This document shows positions 1-8,177 of a DNA stretch of 14,157 nucleotides, in pieces (the first letter of the stretch is position 1; each line of letters begins with the position of its first letter). The position numbers and the translations under genes were made by a program. Below the pieces are notes generated by a model. It was not told the DNA's origin. It saw only the letters and a list, made by a program, of their open reading frames with translations, and did not search any database. Origin of the DNA: CAYTRP01 sp964625145 (lineage in GTDB: Bacteria > Sumerlaeota > Sumerlaeia > SLMS01 > JAHLLQ01); contig CAZVAQ010000088.1 of assembly GCA_964625145.1 (NCBI GenBank), positions 1 through 14,157 on the forward strand. The letters run 5' to 3'.

Positions 1-3
1 CTC

Positions 4-31
4 GGAACCCGGAACTTCGAACCCGGAACTC
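4..31 (+). repeat. Family A heptamer array
   Basis: Four successive 7-nt units, ggaaccc, ggaactt, cgaaccc and ggaactc, run without interruption at the left edge, so the array may continue outside the window. The same unit recurs at 2691-2721, 8228-8258 and 8953-8973, and inverted at 13922-13954. It lies about 90 nt upstream of the first propeller gene and downstream of whatever gene precedes the window. Confidence 0.85.
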
Positions 32-110
32 CCCCGCCCCCTGCTCCTCGATTGACGCTCGCGACTCGCTCGCCCCACCCTCCAGCATGCTTCAAGAGTG
101 AGCAGCTTGC

Positions 111-115
111 AGGAG
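111..115 (+). promoter_or_regulatory. Ribosome binding site fixing the start of the first propeller gene
   Basis: An AGGAG lies 5 nt before the ATG at 121. The longer reading frame that opens at 52 has no such site, and it would put 23 unlikely residues in front of an otherwise clean signal peptide. This supports the start at 121. Confidence 0.7.
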
Positions 116-120
116 TCAGG

Positions 121-1356
121 ATGAATAGGGACTTGAACCTTCTTAGCCCATGGCGAGGCGTCGCCCTTGCCCTTGCCATCACGGCCCTCTGCACCACTGC
201 AAGGGCCGGCGACTTGGAACCATCGGCACCGCCCGCGCCAACCATGCAGACACTTGACCAACTCGGCCAGAGGATCGATGCGCTCGAAGCTCGCACTGCG
301 ACCATTCGCGATCTCTCCACCCTTCTCGTGCAGGGGGAAGGAACCTCCCTCGATCCCGCCCTGAAGACCACCGTCGACTCCGTCGGCACCACCGGTCAGC
401 ACACCTCCCTTGCCATGGGGCCCGATGGCCAACCCCTCATCTGCTATTACTCCGCCAGCACCGACAACCTGCGCCTCGCACGCTTCAGCAACTCGCAATG
501 GCACCTCGAGGAAATAAACGCCCCGGGCCAAGGCGGAACTGACACCTCGCTGGCTATTGGCCCCAACGGTCAACCCGCCATCGGTTTTCACGCGACAGCC
601 AACAGCGGCTCGCTCGCTTTCGCAAGTTATGACGGATCTTCCTGGGACATCACTACCATCGACGATAGCGGCAACACCGGCTTGTACACATCCCTCGCCT
701 TTGGCCCCGACGGCCACCCTGCCATCAGCTATCACGACGCCGCCAACGAAGACCTGCGCTTGGCGCGCTTTGACGGAAACCAGTGGAGCACCCAACCCGT
801 CGACACCACCGGCGGAACAGGTCGCCACACCTCTCTGGCCTTCGCTCCCGACGGACAACCCGCCATCAGCTATTACTTTTACTCCACAGGCGGCGCCCTC
901 AGATACGCACGCTTTGACGGCACCCAATGGCAACTCACCACAGTCAGCACCCTGAACAACCCCGGCCAATACAGCATTCTCGCCTTTGACCCCTACGGCA
1001 CACCGCACATCTGCCACCGGGCCGCCTCTCGCGGTGACGTGCGCCTCTCCAGCTTCGAGAATGGCGCATGGATTACCCGCTTTGTTGCTCCCATCAGCGA
1101 AGCCAGCACTTTCCCATCCATGACCATCGACCCTCACGGCCGTCCAGCCATCGCTTATCGGGACACCAACCTCGACGCCCTTCTCCTCGCCCGCAACAAC
1201 GGCTTCCAGTGGAGTCTCTCCACATTCGAGACCGGCAACGGCTCAGGCTACTACCCATCGCTCAGCTTCACTCCCGATGGCCACCCCGTCGTCAGTTACC
1301 ACCGCGAAGGCCCGGCAGATCTGCGCTACGCACGCCTCATTTCCACATCACCCTGA
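121..1356 (+). CDS. Exported seven-repeat (beta-propeller-like) protein, first of a tandem pair
   Basis: The 411-residue product starts with a Sec signal peptide (hydrophobic core about 13-25, likely cleavage after ARA at 27-29). A Pro-rich linker follows, then a short amphipathic helix with heptad character at about 41-70. From about residue 85 to the end there are seven ~45-residue repeats built around S-L-A-F-G-P-D-G-Q-P-A-I-S-Y, followed by L-R-x-A-R-F-D-G-x-Q-W. The last repeat lacks its W-containing end strand, and the segment before the first repeat (TTVDSVG) looks like that missing strand. This is the 'velcro' closure expected of a circular seven-bladed propeller. No catalytic motif is visible, so a binding or surface role is inferred. 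The next gene is a paralogue 59 bp downstream, probably in the same operon. The fold is inferred from repeat number and pattern, not from a structural match. Confidence 0.85.
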   Translation: MNRDLNLLSPWRGVALALAITALCTTARAGDLEPSAPPAPTMQTLDQLGQRIDALEARTATIRDLSTLLVQGEGTSLDPALKTTVDSVGTTGQHTSLAMGPDGQPLICYYSASTDNLRLARFSNSQWHLEEINAPGQGGTDTSLAIGPNGQPAIGFHATANSGSLAFASYDGSSWDITTIDDSGNTGLYTSLAFGPDGHPAISYHDAANEDLRLARFDGNQWSTQPVDTTGGTGRHTSLAFAPDGQPAISYYFYSTGGALRYARFDGTQWQLTTVSTLNNPGQYSILAFDPYGTPHICHRAASRGDVRLSSFENGAWITRFVAPISEASTFPSMTIDPHGRPAIAYRDTNLDALLLARNNGFQWSLSTFETGNGSGYYPSLSFTPDGHPVVSYHREGPADLRYARLISTSP

Positions 1357-1403
1357 ATCCCCTCTCCCCCGCCCCCCGGCAGCGCGTCGTGCCCCATCGC
1401 CTC

Positions 1404-1408
1404 AAGGA
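1404..1408 (+). promoter_or_regulatory. Ribosome binding site of the second propeller gene
   Basis: An AAGGA lies 7 nt before the ATG at 1416 and supports that start. The open frame extends back to 1068, but that part overlaps the upstream gene in another frame and encodes low-complexity Arg/Pro/Ser sequence with no signal peptide. Confidence 0.65.
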
Positions 1409-1415
1409 TTCCCCC

Positions 1416-2666
1416 ATGTCGCATCTCAAGTCCACCCTCGTGCTGGCCATCATCGCCGTTGCGGCATGCCCACACCTCGCCCATCCGGGTTCCCTCCAAC
1501 CCGAAGACGAGCCCGCACCCACCATGCGCACCCTCGAGGAACTCTCCGCCGCTGTCGATCTCCTCGAGCGTCAAACCGCCGACCTCCCTGATCTGCTCAA
1601 ACTGCTGGCCCAGGACCGTGGCCTCGACGCCGCACCTTACGTCATCACCGTCGTCGACCCACCTCCCCTCACCGGGTTTCACACATCCCTCGCATTTGGA
1701 CCCGACGGACAACCCGCCATCAGCTTTCAGACCACGCTGCAGGACATGCCCGAGTCCCTTGAGATTGCCCGGTATGACGGCGCCGATTGGCACCTCACCA
1801 AGGTCGACCATGACGGCCGCAACGGATGGTACAGCTCCCTAGCATTCGGCCCCGACGGACAACCCGCCATCGCCTATCAGCACCGCGGTGCGGAATCACA
1901 CAACCTACGCTTTGCCCGATACGATGGCAACGATTGGCAGATAGAGGATGTCGACAACGAGGTAAACTGTGGCTTCTGGATTTCCTTCGCATTCGGCCCC
2001 GATGGCCAACCCGCCATCGCCCATATCGCCACCGAAGCATTCCTCGGCAACGGCCACTTGAAATTCGCAAGATATGACGGCAATCAGTGGCATAACACCA
2101 ACATCAGCGGCGGACCCGGAACCGCTGGCTCCAGTTCCCTCGCCTTCAACCCCGCCGGCAACCCCGTCATTGCCTATCAAACCGCCAACCTAAGACTCGC
2201 CCTTGCCGAATACGACGGCCAGCAATGGAACCTCTCCACCCTCGATTCCTTGGGTGATAATTACAACCGAACATCGCTCGCCTATTCACCCTACGGCCAA
2301 CCCGCCCTGATCCACAAGGTCCGCACCATGGTCGGCGCCACCGCTTCAGCTTATCACCTGCACTTCGCCCAGTTCGATGGCCAGGACTGGCAATCCACCC
2401 AAGTCCTCCCCTCAACCACTGGCGACGTCTTCGTCTCCCTTGCCTTCGGGCCCGACGGCCACCCCGCCTTTACCGCCCGCACCAGCTCCCTCACCCTCGC
2501 CCGTTTCAATGGCGAGCAGTGGATCCTGTCCTATCCCGACACCTCCCCCTTCTCCGGCCGCTACTCCTCCCTCGCCTTTGGTCCCAACGGCCAGCCCGCC
2601 ATCAGCTATCAAGGAATACCCACAGTCGATCTGCGCCTGACCCGCTCCATCCCCCTGGGCCCATAG
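1416..2666 (+). CDS. Exported seven-repeat (beta-propeller-like) protein, second of a tandem pair
   Basis: This 416-residue paralogue of the upstream gene has the same plan. It has an export signal at about 1-25, a short acidic/Pro linker, a predicted helix at about 37-67 (TMRTLEEL... parallels TMQTLDQL... in the neighbour), and then seven ~45-residue repeats of the S-L-A-F-G-P-D-G-Q-P-A-I type. The end of the signal reads V-A-A-C at 15-18, a plausible lipobox, so it may be a lipoprotein while its neighbour is released; ordinary Sec cleavage near residue 24 is the alternative. The last repeat again stops before the W strand, and an ITVVD segment precedes repeat 1, so the ring would close the same way. 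The two genes diverge in sequence but both keep seven repeats. No enzymatic residues are recognisable. The function is unknown; extracellular binding is inferred. Confidence 0.85.
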   Translation: MSHLKSTLVLAIIAVAACPHLAHPGSLQPEDEPAPTMRTLEELSAAVDLLERQTADLPDLLKLLAQDRGLDAAPYVITVVDPPPLTGFHTSLAFGPDGQPAISFQTTLQDMPESLEIARYDGADWHLTKVDHDGRNGWYSSLAFGPDGQPAIAYQHRGAESHNLRFARYDGNDWQIEDVDNEVNCGFWISFAFGPDGQPAIAHIATEAFLGNGHLKFARYDGNQWHNTNISGGPGTAGSSSLAFNPAGNPVIAYQTANLRLALAEYDGQQWNLSTLDSLGDNYNRTSLAYSPYGQPALIHKVRTMVGATASAYHLHFAQFDGQDWQSTQVLPSTTGDVFVSLAFGPDGHPAFTARTSSLTLARFNGEQWILSYPDTSPFSGRYSSLAFGPNGQPAISYQGIPTVDLRLTRSIPLGP

Positions 2667-2690
2667 CGCTTCCGGACAGAACCTTGACAA

Positions 2691-2721
2691 CTCAGAATCC
2701 GGCACTTGGAACCCCGAACTC
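2691..2721 (+). repeat. Degenerate family A heptamer array
   Basis: Units ctcagaa, tccggca, cttggaa, ccccgaa and a partial ctc align one-to-one with the array at the window's left edge (ctcggaa, cccggaa, cttcgaa, cccggaa, ctc), allowing a few substitutions. It starts 24 nt after the stop of the second propeller gene and is followed 30 nt later by a family B array. Confidence 0.65.
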
Positions 2722-2751
2722 ATCCCCCATTCATCCCCAAACCACCCATTT

Positions 2752-2802
2752 TTCACACTTCACTCTTCACTCTTCACTCTTCCTCCTTGCCATTCCCTCC
2801 CA
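2752..2802 (+). repeat. Family B heptamer array (TTCACTC variant)
   Basis: Period-7 units run ttcacac, ttcactc (three times), ttcctcc, ttgccat, tccctcc, with the core at 2752-2786. The variant ttcactc is the same as at 6120-6150 but differs from the ttcatcc variant at 13993-14062, so arrays seem to be homogenised locally. The strand is almost free of G. Confidence 0.85.
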
Positions 2803-2998
2803 CGGGCCCCAACAGTCCCCCCGCAGGAGTGGCGCAGCCTGACGCACCCCGGGCCAGTGTCCCGGAGAAAGCCCGCCCCCCTCCTCCCCAGAAGCAGCCG
2901 GAGTTGCCTCAGTAACCCTCGTGACAACCAGATTTTCCATGATCAGTGCTCACGAACGACGTTCGCGCCGGATCGCGTCCCCCATGGCCCACGAAGTC

Positions 2999-3021
2999 TC
3001 TCCCTGTGTTCACCAGGGAGA
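2999..3021 (+). promoter_or_regulatory. Stem-loop in the RNase E/G leader
   Basis: An 8-bp perfect stem (tctccctg with cagggaga) encloses a 7-nt loop, 53 nt upstream of the RNase start codon. In Escherichia coli, rne is autoregulated by cleavage within a structured leader. A hairpin here could play that part, but this is inference from position only. Confidence 0.4.
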
Positions 3022-3074
3022 AGGGGAAGTCCTGGCAGCGTGTCGTACCCCCATTTTCCAGATTGCGGAGACTT

Positions 3075-5993
3075 ATGCGAAAGCGCGTTGTGATCAACCG
3101 CGGCGACAACGATGTGCGCGTCGCCTTCCTAGAAGACAATAACCTCGTCGAGTTTCACATCGAGAACCTTCTCGACCGAACCATCGTCGGGAACATCTAC
3201 CGCGGCGTCGTCCAGGACGTCATCCCCGGCCTGCAGGCCGCCTTTGTGGACGTTGGCTTGGACCGCAACGTCTTCCTGCACTTCATGGACATCCGGCCCG
3301 AGTCGCTGGTGTTCCTGGAGGAGGACTTCGAGGCCGCCATGGCCGAGGCCGCCAAGGAAACCATCCCCGGCCGCATCCAGCTCCGCGGCCGCCGGCCACG
3401 CCCCGACCCCAACGCCAAGGACGCCCCGCCCCCCGTCAAGAAGGGCGACACCATCGTCGTCCAGGTCGTGAAGGACGAGATCAGCGCCAAGGCGCCGCGC
3501 GCCACGGCCAACATGACCATCGCCGGGCGATACCTGGTGCTGCTGCCGTTCCCCAGCCAGCAGGGCGGCGTCAGCCGCCGCGTCGCGCTGGGCCAGGAAC
3601 GCATGAAGCTCAAGAAGCTGCTCGCCGAACTGCGCACCGACCAATACTCCTTCATCGTCCGCACCGCTGGGCTTGGTGTGGAGGAGGAACAGATCCGCAG
3701 CGACGTGGAGTTGCTGACCGCCGAATGGCACCAATTGGTCGAGCGGTTCCGCTCCATGAAGGGACCGGGCCTGGTCTACAGCGACCATGACATCGTCAAC
3801 CGCCTGGTGCGCGACGCCTTCAAGCCCGACATCGACCAGGTCGTCGTGGATGACGAGGAGATGGCCGAGGCGCTGCGCACGACGCTCGCCCGCTCGCTGC
3901 CGGAGCTGGTCGAGAAGGTCATCGACTATGACGGTCGCGAACCCATCTTCTCCGCCTATCAGGTCGACGCCCAGCTCGAGAAGGCGCTCAACCGCAAGGT
4001 CTGGCTCAAGAGCGGTGGCTACCTGATCATCGACGAGGCCGAGGCGCTCACCGCCATTGACGTCAACTCCGGCCGCTTCACCGGCTCCAAGGACCAGGAG
4101 AAGACCTCCCTGCGCACCAACATGGAAGCCTGCGAGGCCATCGCCCAGCAGATCCGCCTGCGCGACATCGGCGGCATCATCGTCATCGACTTCATCGACA
4201 TGCTCTCCCGCGAGCACCAACAGCGCGTCGCCGACGAGTTGAAGCACCAGATGCGCCACGACCGGGCAAAGTACACCATCGGCCGCCTCGGCGATTTCGG
4301 CCTGATGATGATGACCCGCAAGCGCAAGCACCAGTCGCTGCAGAAGCAGGTCTTCGATCCCTGTCCCTACTGCAAGGGCGAAGGCCGCGTGTTGTGCGCC
4401 GACGAGGTGTGGCGCCGCATCCGCCGCGACCTGGAGATCATCTCGCAGGACAAGCAGCGTCTCTCGGGCGTCATCCTCTGCACAAACCAGGCGGTCTTGA
4501 CGCACCTGCAGTCGGACTTCGCGCCGTTCCTGGAAGCATTCACAAAGCGATCCGGGTTGGAGGTCATCCTGCGCGCCGACCCGGCCCTGCATTTGGAAGA
4601 TTACACCGTCACGCCCATCCGCCGTCCCGAGCGCGAGGCACCACAGCTCCCCGCCGTGCGCATCGCCGAGGACGACGTCCTGCAGGCGGCCATCGGGTAC
4701 GACAAGCGCCCGGCTGCCGTGGAGTTGAAGGCAGCGGCCCCCGCCGCACCCAAGCCCGGCACCGACCGCCAGCGCCCCGCACCGCCGGCAAAGCCCGCAT
4801 CCACACCGCTGCCGCCCACTGCTGCTGGCAGCGATGATGAAACGCCCTCAGCTGAAGAAGCGCCCCGCCGCACACGGCGCGGACGCCGCGGTGGCCGCCG
4901 CCGTCGTGGAGGCCTTGAGGTTGGCCACACCAACGGGCAGCTTCAGGACGCCAGCTCCGTGGACGGTACGCCACTGGCCGAGGAACTCGAGCTCGAGGAC
5001 GATGTCCTGAACGAGGCGGTCAACTTCGTCGTGGATAACGAGGCCGCTACCCGCACCGACAAGGGCGGGCTCCTGTCCGGCGATGAAGCCGCCGCCCGGG
5101 TGGAGGAAGCCGCGCGCGTCTCCGACGAAGAGCGCCGCAAGGCTCAGTTGCATGTGCGCTTCGAACGGCGCCGCACCGATCGCGATACCATCACGGTTTC
5201 GTCGATGCCCACACCCGTGGCCGAGACGCCTGCGACAACTTCGACCGGGCTGCTGACCACGGGCAAAGTCCGGATCGTGAACAATTGGGGCACCGCCCAG
5301 GCGTCGCCAGTCTTCAAGAAGATGAAGCGCACGTCGGCATTTGCCGTCGCCACCGCCGCGCCCCCCGAGAAGCCCCACGTTCCCATGGCGCGCAAGATCA
5401 CCGTCATCGGCACCTGGGGTGTCTCCCCGCATCCGGGAACCAAACCCGGGGTTAGCATGGAGGAGCCCATCGGCCCCACGGATCCGGCACAGATCTCCAT
5501 CGAGGCCCAATCCCCGGCTGCGGAGACACCGCCCCGCAAGCCCGCCCGCCGCGGCCGACGTGCTCCCGCTGCCAGTTCTGCGGCAAAGGCCTCGAAGGCA
5601 GCCCCCGCCGCGGCGCCCGCGCCCGTGGCGACGCCCGAACCCGCCAAGCCTGAGCCCGCCAAACCCGCCGCAAAGGCAGCGCCGAAGGCAGCATCCAAGG
5701 CCGCCAAGAAGTCCGCGGCAACCACCGCGGCCAAAGCTGCTCCAGAACCCGCAAAGCCAGCAGCCAAGAAGGCTGCAAAGAAGGCAGCCACCACCGCCGC
5801 CGAACCGAAGGCCACCAAGAAGGCCGCAAAGAAGTCGACCTCCACAACCAAGGCTGCGGCGACGACCCCCGCCACCAAGAAGGCAGCAGAGACCAAGGCC
5901 CCCGCCACCAAGAAGGCCGCCGTCAAGAGCACCACCAAGAAGGCCGCCACCAAGAGCACGACGAAGAAGGCCGCCAAGAAGGCCGCCAAGTAA
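3075..5993 (+). CDS. rne: Ribonuclease E/G family endoribonuclease with histone H1-like C-terminal tail
   Basis: Single-strand-specific endoribonuclease acting in mRNA decay and stable RNA maturation. The start is the ATG at 3075 because the product then begins MRKRVVIN, as family members do; GGAG lies 4 nt upstream. The 972 residues contain an S1-type RNA-binding region at about 37-140 with a Pro/Arg-rich insertion near 95-122, then the RNase H/DNase I-like catalytic core. The catalytic aspartates correspond to D329 in AIDVNSGR and D372 in VIDFIDM, and the zinc-link is CPYC at 430-433. After about 510 the sequence is disordered: an Arg-rich patch at 598-613, two similar tryptophan-glycine segments (KVRIVNNWG near 731 and KITVIGTWG near 774), and an Ala/Lys/Pro tail from about 820 with repeated KKAA units. 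The core is typical; the tail is the odd part. A terminator follows at 6025-6056. Confidence 0.95.
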   Translation: MRKRVVINRGDNDVRVAFLEDNNLVEFHIENLLDRTIVGNIYRGVVQDVIPGLQAAFVDVGLDRNVFLHFMDIRPESLVFLEEDFEAAMAEAAKETIPGRIQLRGRRPRPDPNAKDAPPPVKKGDTIVVQVVKDEISAKAPRATANMTIAGRYLVLLPFPSQQGGVSRRVALGQERMKLKKLLAELRTDQYSFIVRTAGLGVEEEQIRSDVELLTAEWHQLVERFRSMKGPGLVYSDHDIVNRLVRDAFKPDIDQVVVDDEEMAEALRTTLARSLPELVEKVIDYDGREPIFSAYQVDAQLEKALNRKVWLKSGGYLIIDEAEALTAIDVNSGRFTGSKDQEKTSLRTNMEACEAIAQQIRLRDIGGIIVIDFIDMLSREHQQRVADELKHQMRHDRAKYTIGRLGDFGLMMMTRKRKHQSLQKQVFDPCPYCKGEGRVLCADEVWRRIRRDLEIISQDKQRLSGVILCTNQAVLTHLQSDFAPFLEAFTKRSGLEVILRADPALHLEDYTVTPIRRPEREAPQLPAVRIAEDDVLQAAIGYDKRPAAVELKAAAPAAPKPGTDRQRPAPPAKPASTPLPPTAAGSDDETPSAEEAPRRTRRGRRGGRRRRGGLEVGHTNGQLQDASSVDGTPLAEELELEDDVLNEAVNFVVDNEAATRTDKGGLLSGDEAAARVEEAARVSDEERRKAQLHVRFERRRTDRDTITVSSMPTPVAETPATTSTGLLTTGKVRIVNNWGTAQASPVFKKMKRTSAFAVATAAPPEKPHVPMARKITVIGTWGVSPHPGTKPGVSMEEPIGPTDPAQISIEAQSPAAETPPRKPARRGRRAPAASSAAKASKAAPAAAPAPVATPEPAKPEPAKPAAKAAPKAASKAAKKSAATTAAKAAPEPAKPAAKKAAKKAATTAAEPKATKKAAKKSTSTTKAAATTPATKKAAETKAPATKKAAVKSTTKKAATKSTTKKAAKKAAK

Positions 5994-6024
5994 CCCCGAC
6001 ACCCTCATCAATCCGCCATCCGAG

Positions 6025-6056
6025 CGCGGCCCCACCCCGGGGCCGCGTTCTTTCTT
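6025..6056 (+). terminator. Intrinsic terminator of the RNase E/G gene
   Basis: A 9-bp perfect GC stem (cgcggcccc with ggggccgcg) encloses a 5-nt loop and is followed by ttctttctt. It starts 31 nt after the stop codon, and family B repeats follow immediately. Confidence 0.8.
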
Positions 6057-6098
6057 CATCCTTCATCCTTCATCCTTCCGCCTTCATCTTCCCGCCTT
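6054..6098 (+). repeat. Family B heptamer array (TTCATCC variant)
   Basis: Units ttcatcc (three times), ttccgcc, ttcatct and tcccgcc follow in strict period 7, decaying toward the 3' end. The array adjoins the T-run of the RNase terminator. A second, different variant array begins about 20 nt further on. Confidence 0.85.
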
Positions 6099-6119
6099 TG
6101 GCTTTGCCCCCCCGCCAAT

Positions 6120-6150
6120 TTCACTCTTCACTCTTCACTCTTCTCACTTC
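6120..6150 (+). repeat. Family B heptamer array (TTCACTC variant)
   Basis: Three exact ttcactc units and a decayed fourth (ttctcac) end just before the ribosome binding region of the glycosidase gene. The unit equals that at 2752-2786 even though the neighbouring array at 6054 uses ttcatcc, so two variants sit side by side in one gap. Confidence 0.85.
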
Positions 6151-6168
6151 CGAAAGGGGCTCTCTCTC

Positions 6169-8139
6169 ATGCCTCACGAATCGCTGTCCCTGCAGGCGAT
6201 CCTCGCCATCGTGTCGCTCTGCATCACCCTGCTCGGCATGCAGCGCGCCGCTGCCGAGGATCTGTGGCTGATCCCCACGCCGAAGGAGCTCACCCGCGCC
6301 GAAGGCACGTTGAGCCTGGTGCCGGACGGACGCATCTTCCTGCCTCAACCGGTCGAGGATCCCGAGTTCCTGGCTGCGCAACGCCTGCGCGACACGATCG
6401 TCAGCGTCACCGGATTGCGTTACCAACTGTCCCGTCTGGGACGCGACACACAGCCCCTCGCCGGCGACATCGTCCTGACTGTCGCCAGCCATCGCTCCGA
6501 CAGTTCCATCGAGCGCGAAAGCTACACGCTGACCATCGGTGACAACGTGGCAGAAGTGCACGGCCACGGAGCCGAAGGTTTGTTCTACGGCCTGCAGACC
6601 CTCACCCAGATCGTCCGCCAGTCCGGCTCGCAACTCCCGAAGCTGTCCATCACCGACTCGCCGGATTACCCCAACCGCGGCGTTCACATGGACGTGTCGC
6701 GCGGCCGCGTGCCGAAGCTGGAGACACTCAAGTGGGTCGTCGATTACCTGGCCGCCTACAAGGTGAACCAGTTCCAGCTCTATGTGGAACACCCGTTCAT
6801 GTTCCGGTTCAATCCGGGAATCGCGCACAACCCCGACGGCCTGACCGCCGATGAGATCCTGGAGCTGCAGAAGTATTGCCAGGACCGGCGCGTGCTGTTC
6901 ATCCCCAGCCTTCAATCCTTCGGCCACATGGCCGGTGTGTTCTCGCTCCCCGAGTACCGGCACCTTGCCGATGTCGAACTTGGCAATTGGGAGGATCTGC
7001 CCTGGAATCCGCGCATGCATGGCGCCACCATCGACGTCAGCAATCCGGAAGCGTTGGCCATCCTGAAGAAGATGCACGACGAGTACCTGCCGCTGTATGA
7101 CGCGCCGTTTGTGAACGTGTCGGCCGACGAGACATACGACCTGGGTGAAGGCAGGACGAAGGAACTGGCCGAGCAACGCGGCAAGGGACGCCTGTACCTC
7201 GACCACATCGAGTGGCTCAACGAAATGGCCAAGAGCTACGGCAAGCGCATGATGTTCTGGGGCGACATCGTGAAGCAGCACCCCACGCTCGTCCCCGAAA
7301 TCCCGAAGGACACGATCCTGCTCAACTGGGGCTATTCGGCCAACGCCGACTTCGAAAGCTGCAAGCTGTTCGCCGATGCCGGACTCGACTTCTACGTCTG
7401 CCCCGGCACCAGCGGCTGGCGCCGCGTGATGAATGATGTCAACAACGCCGACCTCAACATTCGCCGCTACGCCGACGCTGGCCATCGCCATGGCGCCATC
7501 GGCCTGCTCAACACCGATTGGGGCGACCACGGCAACTTCAACATCCTGGCCGGATCGCTGCACGGCTTTGCGCTCGGCGCCGCCGTCGCTTGGAACGTCA
7601 ACAACACGCCGGACCAGGAAGGTTTCGACGCCGCGTGGAACCACCAACTGTTTGGCAGCGCCGACCGCGCCGTCATCCAATCCATGCGCGACCAAGCCAT
7701 CCCCAACGGCACGTGGGTTGCCTTCTACTGGCTCCTCGAACCCGAGACCGGCCCCGCGCGCTTCTACCAGATTCCCGCCGAGAACGCCGACAAGCTCATC
7801 GCCGAAGGCACCAAGGGCGTGCGCTTGTTCGAGGACATGCTGGCCCGCGGCATCGGCGAGCGCTGGATCGTCGAGGAATTGCTGTGCGCCTCGCGCTTCA
7901 ACATCCTCGTCGGCCGCCGTGCCCATCTGCGCGCCGAGTTCGATGCCAACGCAGGCGCGGCCAACCCCGAGCTCGCCAGGAAGTTGCGCGATCTGGCCGA
8001 CGACACCGAGGCCCTCTTCCCCGAGTTCGAGCGCCTCTGGCGCAAGAGCCACAAGGAATCCGACCTGGGCGACATCCGCAAAGTCATCCGCGCCATGCTG
8101 GATGAATCCCGCGCCATCGCCGACCGGCTGGATGGATGA
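6169..8139 (+). CDS. Exported glycoside hydrolase family 20 (beta-N-acetylhexosaminidase type)
   Basis: The 656-residue product should remove terminal beta-linked GlcNAc or GalNAc from glycans outside the cytoplasm. The start is the ATG at 6169, preceded at 9 nt by GAAAGGGG; the open frame extends further upstream only through repeats and the RNase tail. Residues 1-29 form a signal peptide ending QRAAA. An N-terminal alpha/beta domain (about 30-163) carries the GH20b-like segment ending GLFYGLQTLTQ. The barrel starts at RGVHMDVSR (170-178), with the expected Arg and Asp. The catalytic pair of substrate-assisted GH20 enzymes is read as D320-E321 in NVSADET. Residues after about 500 are mostly helical and not recognised. 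The exact substrate cannot be read from sequence. It appears to stand alone, with terminators or repeats on both sides. A divergent subfamily is possible, since the motif around D-E is not the commonest form. Confidence 0.85.
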   Translation: MPHESLSLQAILAIVSLCITLLGMQRAAAEDLWLIPTPKELTRAEGTLSLVPDGRIFLPQPVEDPEFLAAQRLRDTIVSVTGLRYQLSRLGRDTQPLAGDIVLTVASHRSDSSIERESYTLTIGDNVAEVHGHGAEGLFYGLQTLTQIVRQSGSQLPKLSITDSPDYPNRGVHMDVSRGRVPKLETLKWVVDYLAAYKVNQFQLYVEHPFMFRFNPGIAHNPDGLTADEILELQKYCQDRRVLFIPSLQSFGHMAGVFSLPEYRHLADVELGNWEDLPWNPRMHGATIDVSNPEALAILKKMHDEYLPLYDAPFVNVSADETYDLGEGRTKELAEQRGKGRLYLDHIEWLNEMAKSYGKRMMFWGDIVKQHPTLVPEIPKDTILLNWGYSANADFESCKLFADAGLDFYVCPGTSGWRRVMNDVNNADLNIRRYADAGHRHGAIGLLNTDWGDHGNFNILAGSLHGFALGAAVAWNVNNTPDQEGFDAAWNHQLFGSADRAVIQSMRDQAIPNGTWVAFYWLLEPETGPARFYQIPAENADKLIAEGTKGVRLFEDMLARGIGERWIVEELLCASRFNILVGRRAHLRAEFDANAGAANPELARKLRDLADDTEALFPEFERLWRKSHKESDLGDIRKVIRAMLDESRAIADRLDG

Positions 8140-8177
8140 GTGGACGGGCGATGAGGCCGGGATTGCGAGCGCCGTAG

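Larger units (their letters stand above)
2667..3074 (+). other. 408-bp gene-free stretch between the propeller pair and the RNase E/G gene
   Basis: It holds a degenerate family A array (2691-2721), a family B array (2752-2802) and a leader stem-loop (2999-3021) ahead of the RNase gene. Short open frames here (for example 2706-2915) encode Pro/Ser/His-rich sequence created by the repeats and have no ribosome binding site, so none is called. No convincing intrinsic terminator follows the propeller pair, and no clear -35/-10 pair was found for the RNase gene. Confidence 0.6.

Noticed and set aside
2825..2880. tRNA-like string (gagtggcgcagcctgacgcac)
   Set aside because: It recalls a tRNA D-arm, but the loop lacks the GGT bases, and no acceptor stem, anticodon arm or T-arm can be folded around it.
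2706..2915. Small open frame in the gap before the RNase gene
   Set aside because: Its Pro/His/Ser sequence is created by the heptamer array and it has no ribosome binding site.
2946..3074. Upstream GTG start for the RNase E/G gene
   Set aside because: It would add 43 residues unlike any family N-terminus and would run through the leader hairpin.
3129..4592. Long minus-strand open frame (487 codons) opposite the RNase E/G gene
   Set aside because: It lies wholly antisense to a clearly conserved catalytic core; high GC leaves the complementary frame open. Its product is low-complexity and has no recognisable domain.
4848..6059. Gly/Leu/Arg-rich minus-strand frame opposite the RNase tail
   Set aside because: It is the mirror of Ala/Lys repeat codons; the composition is an artefact of the plus-strand low-complexity tail.
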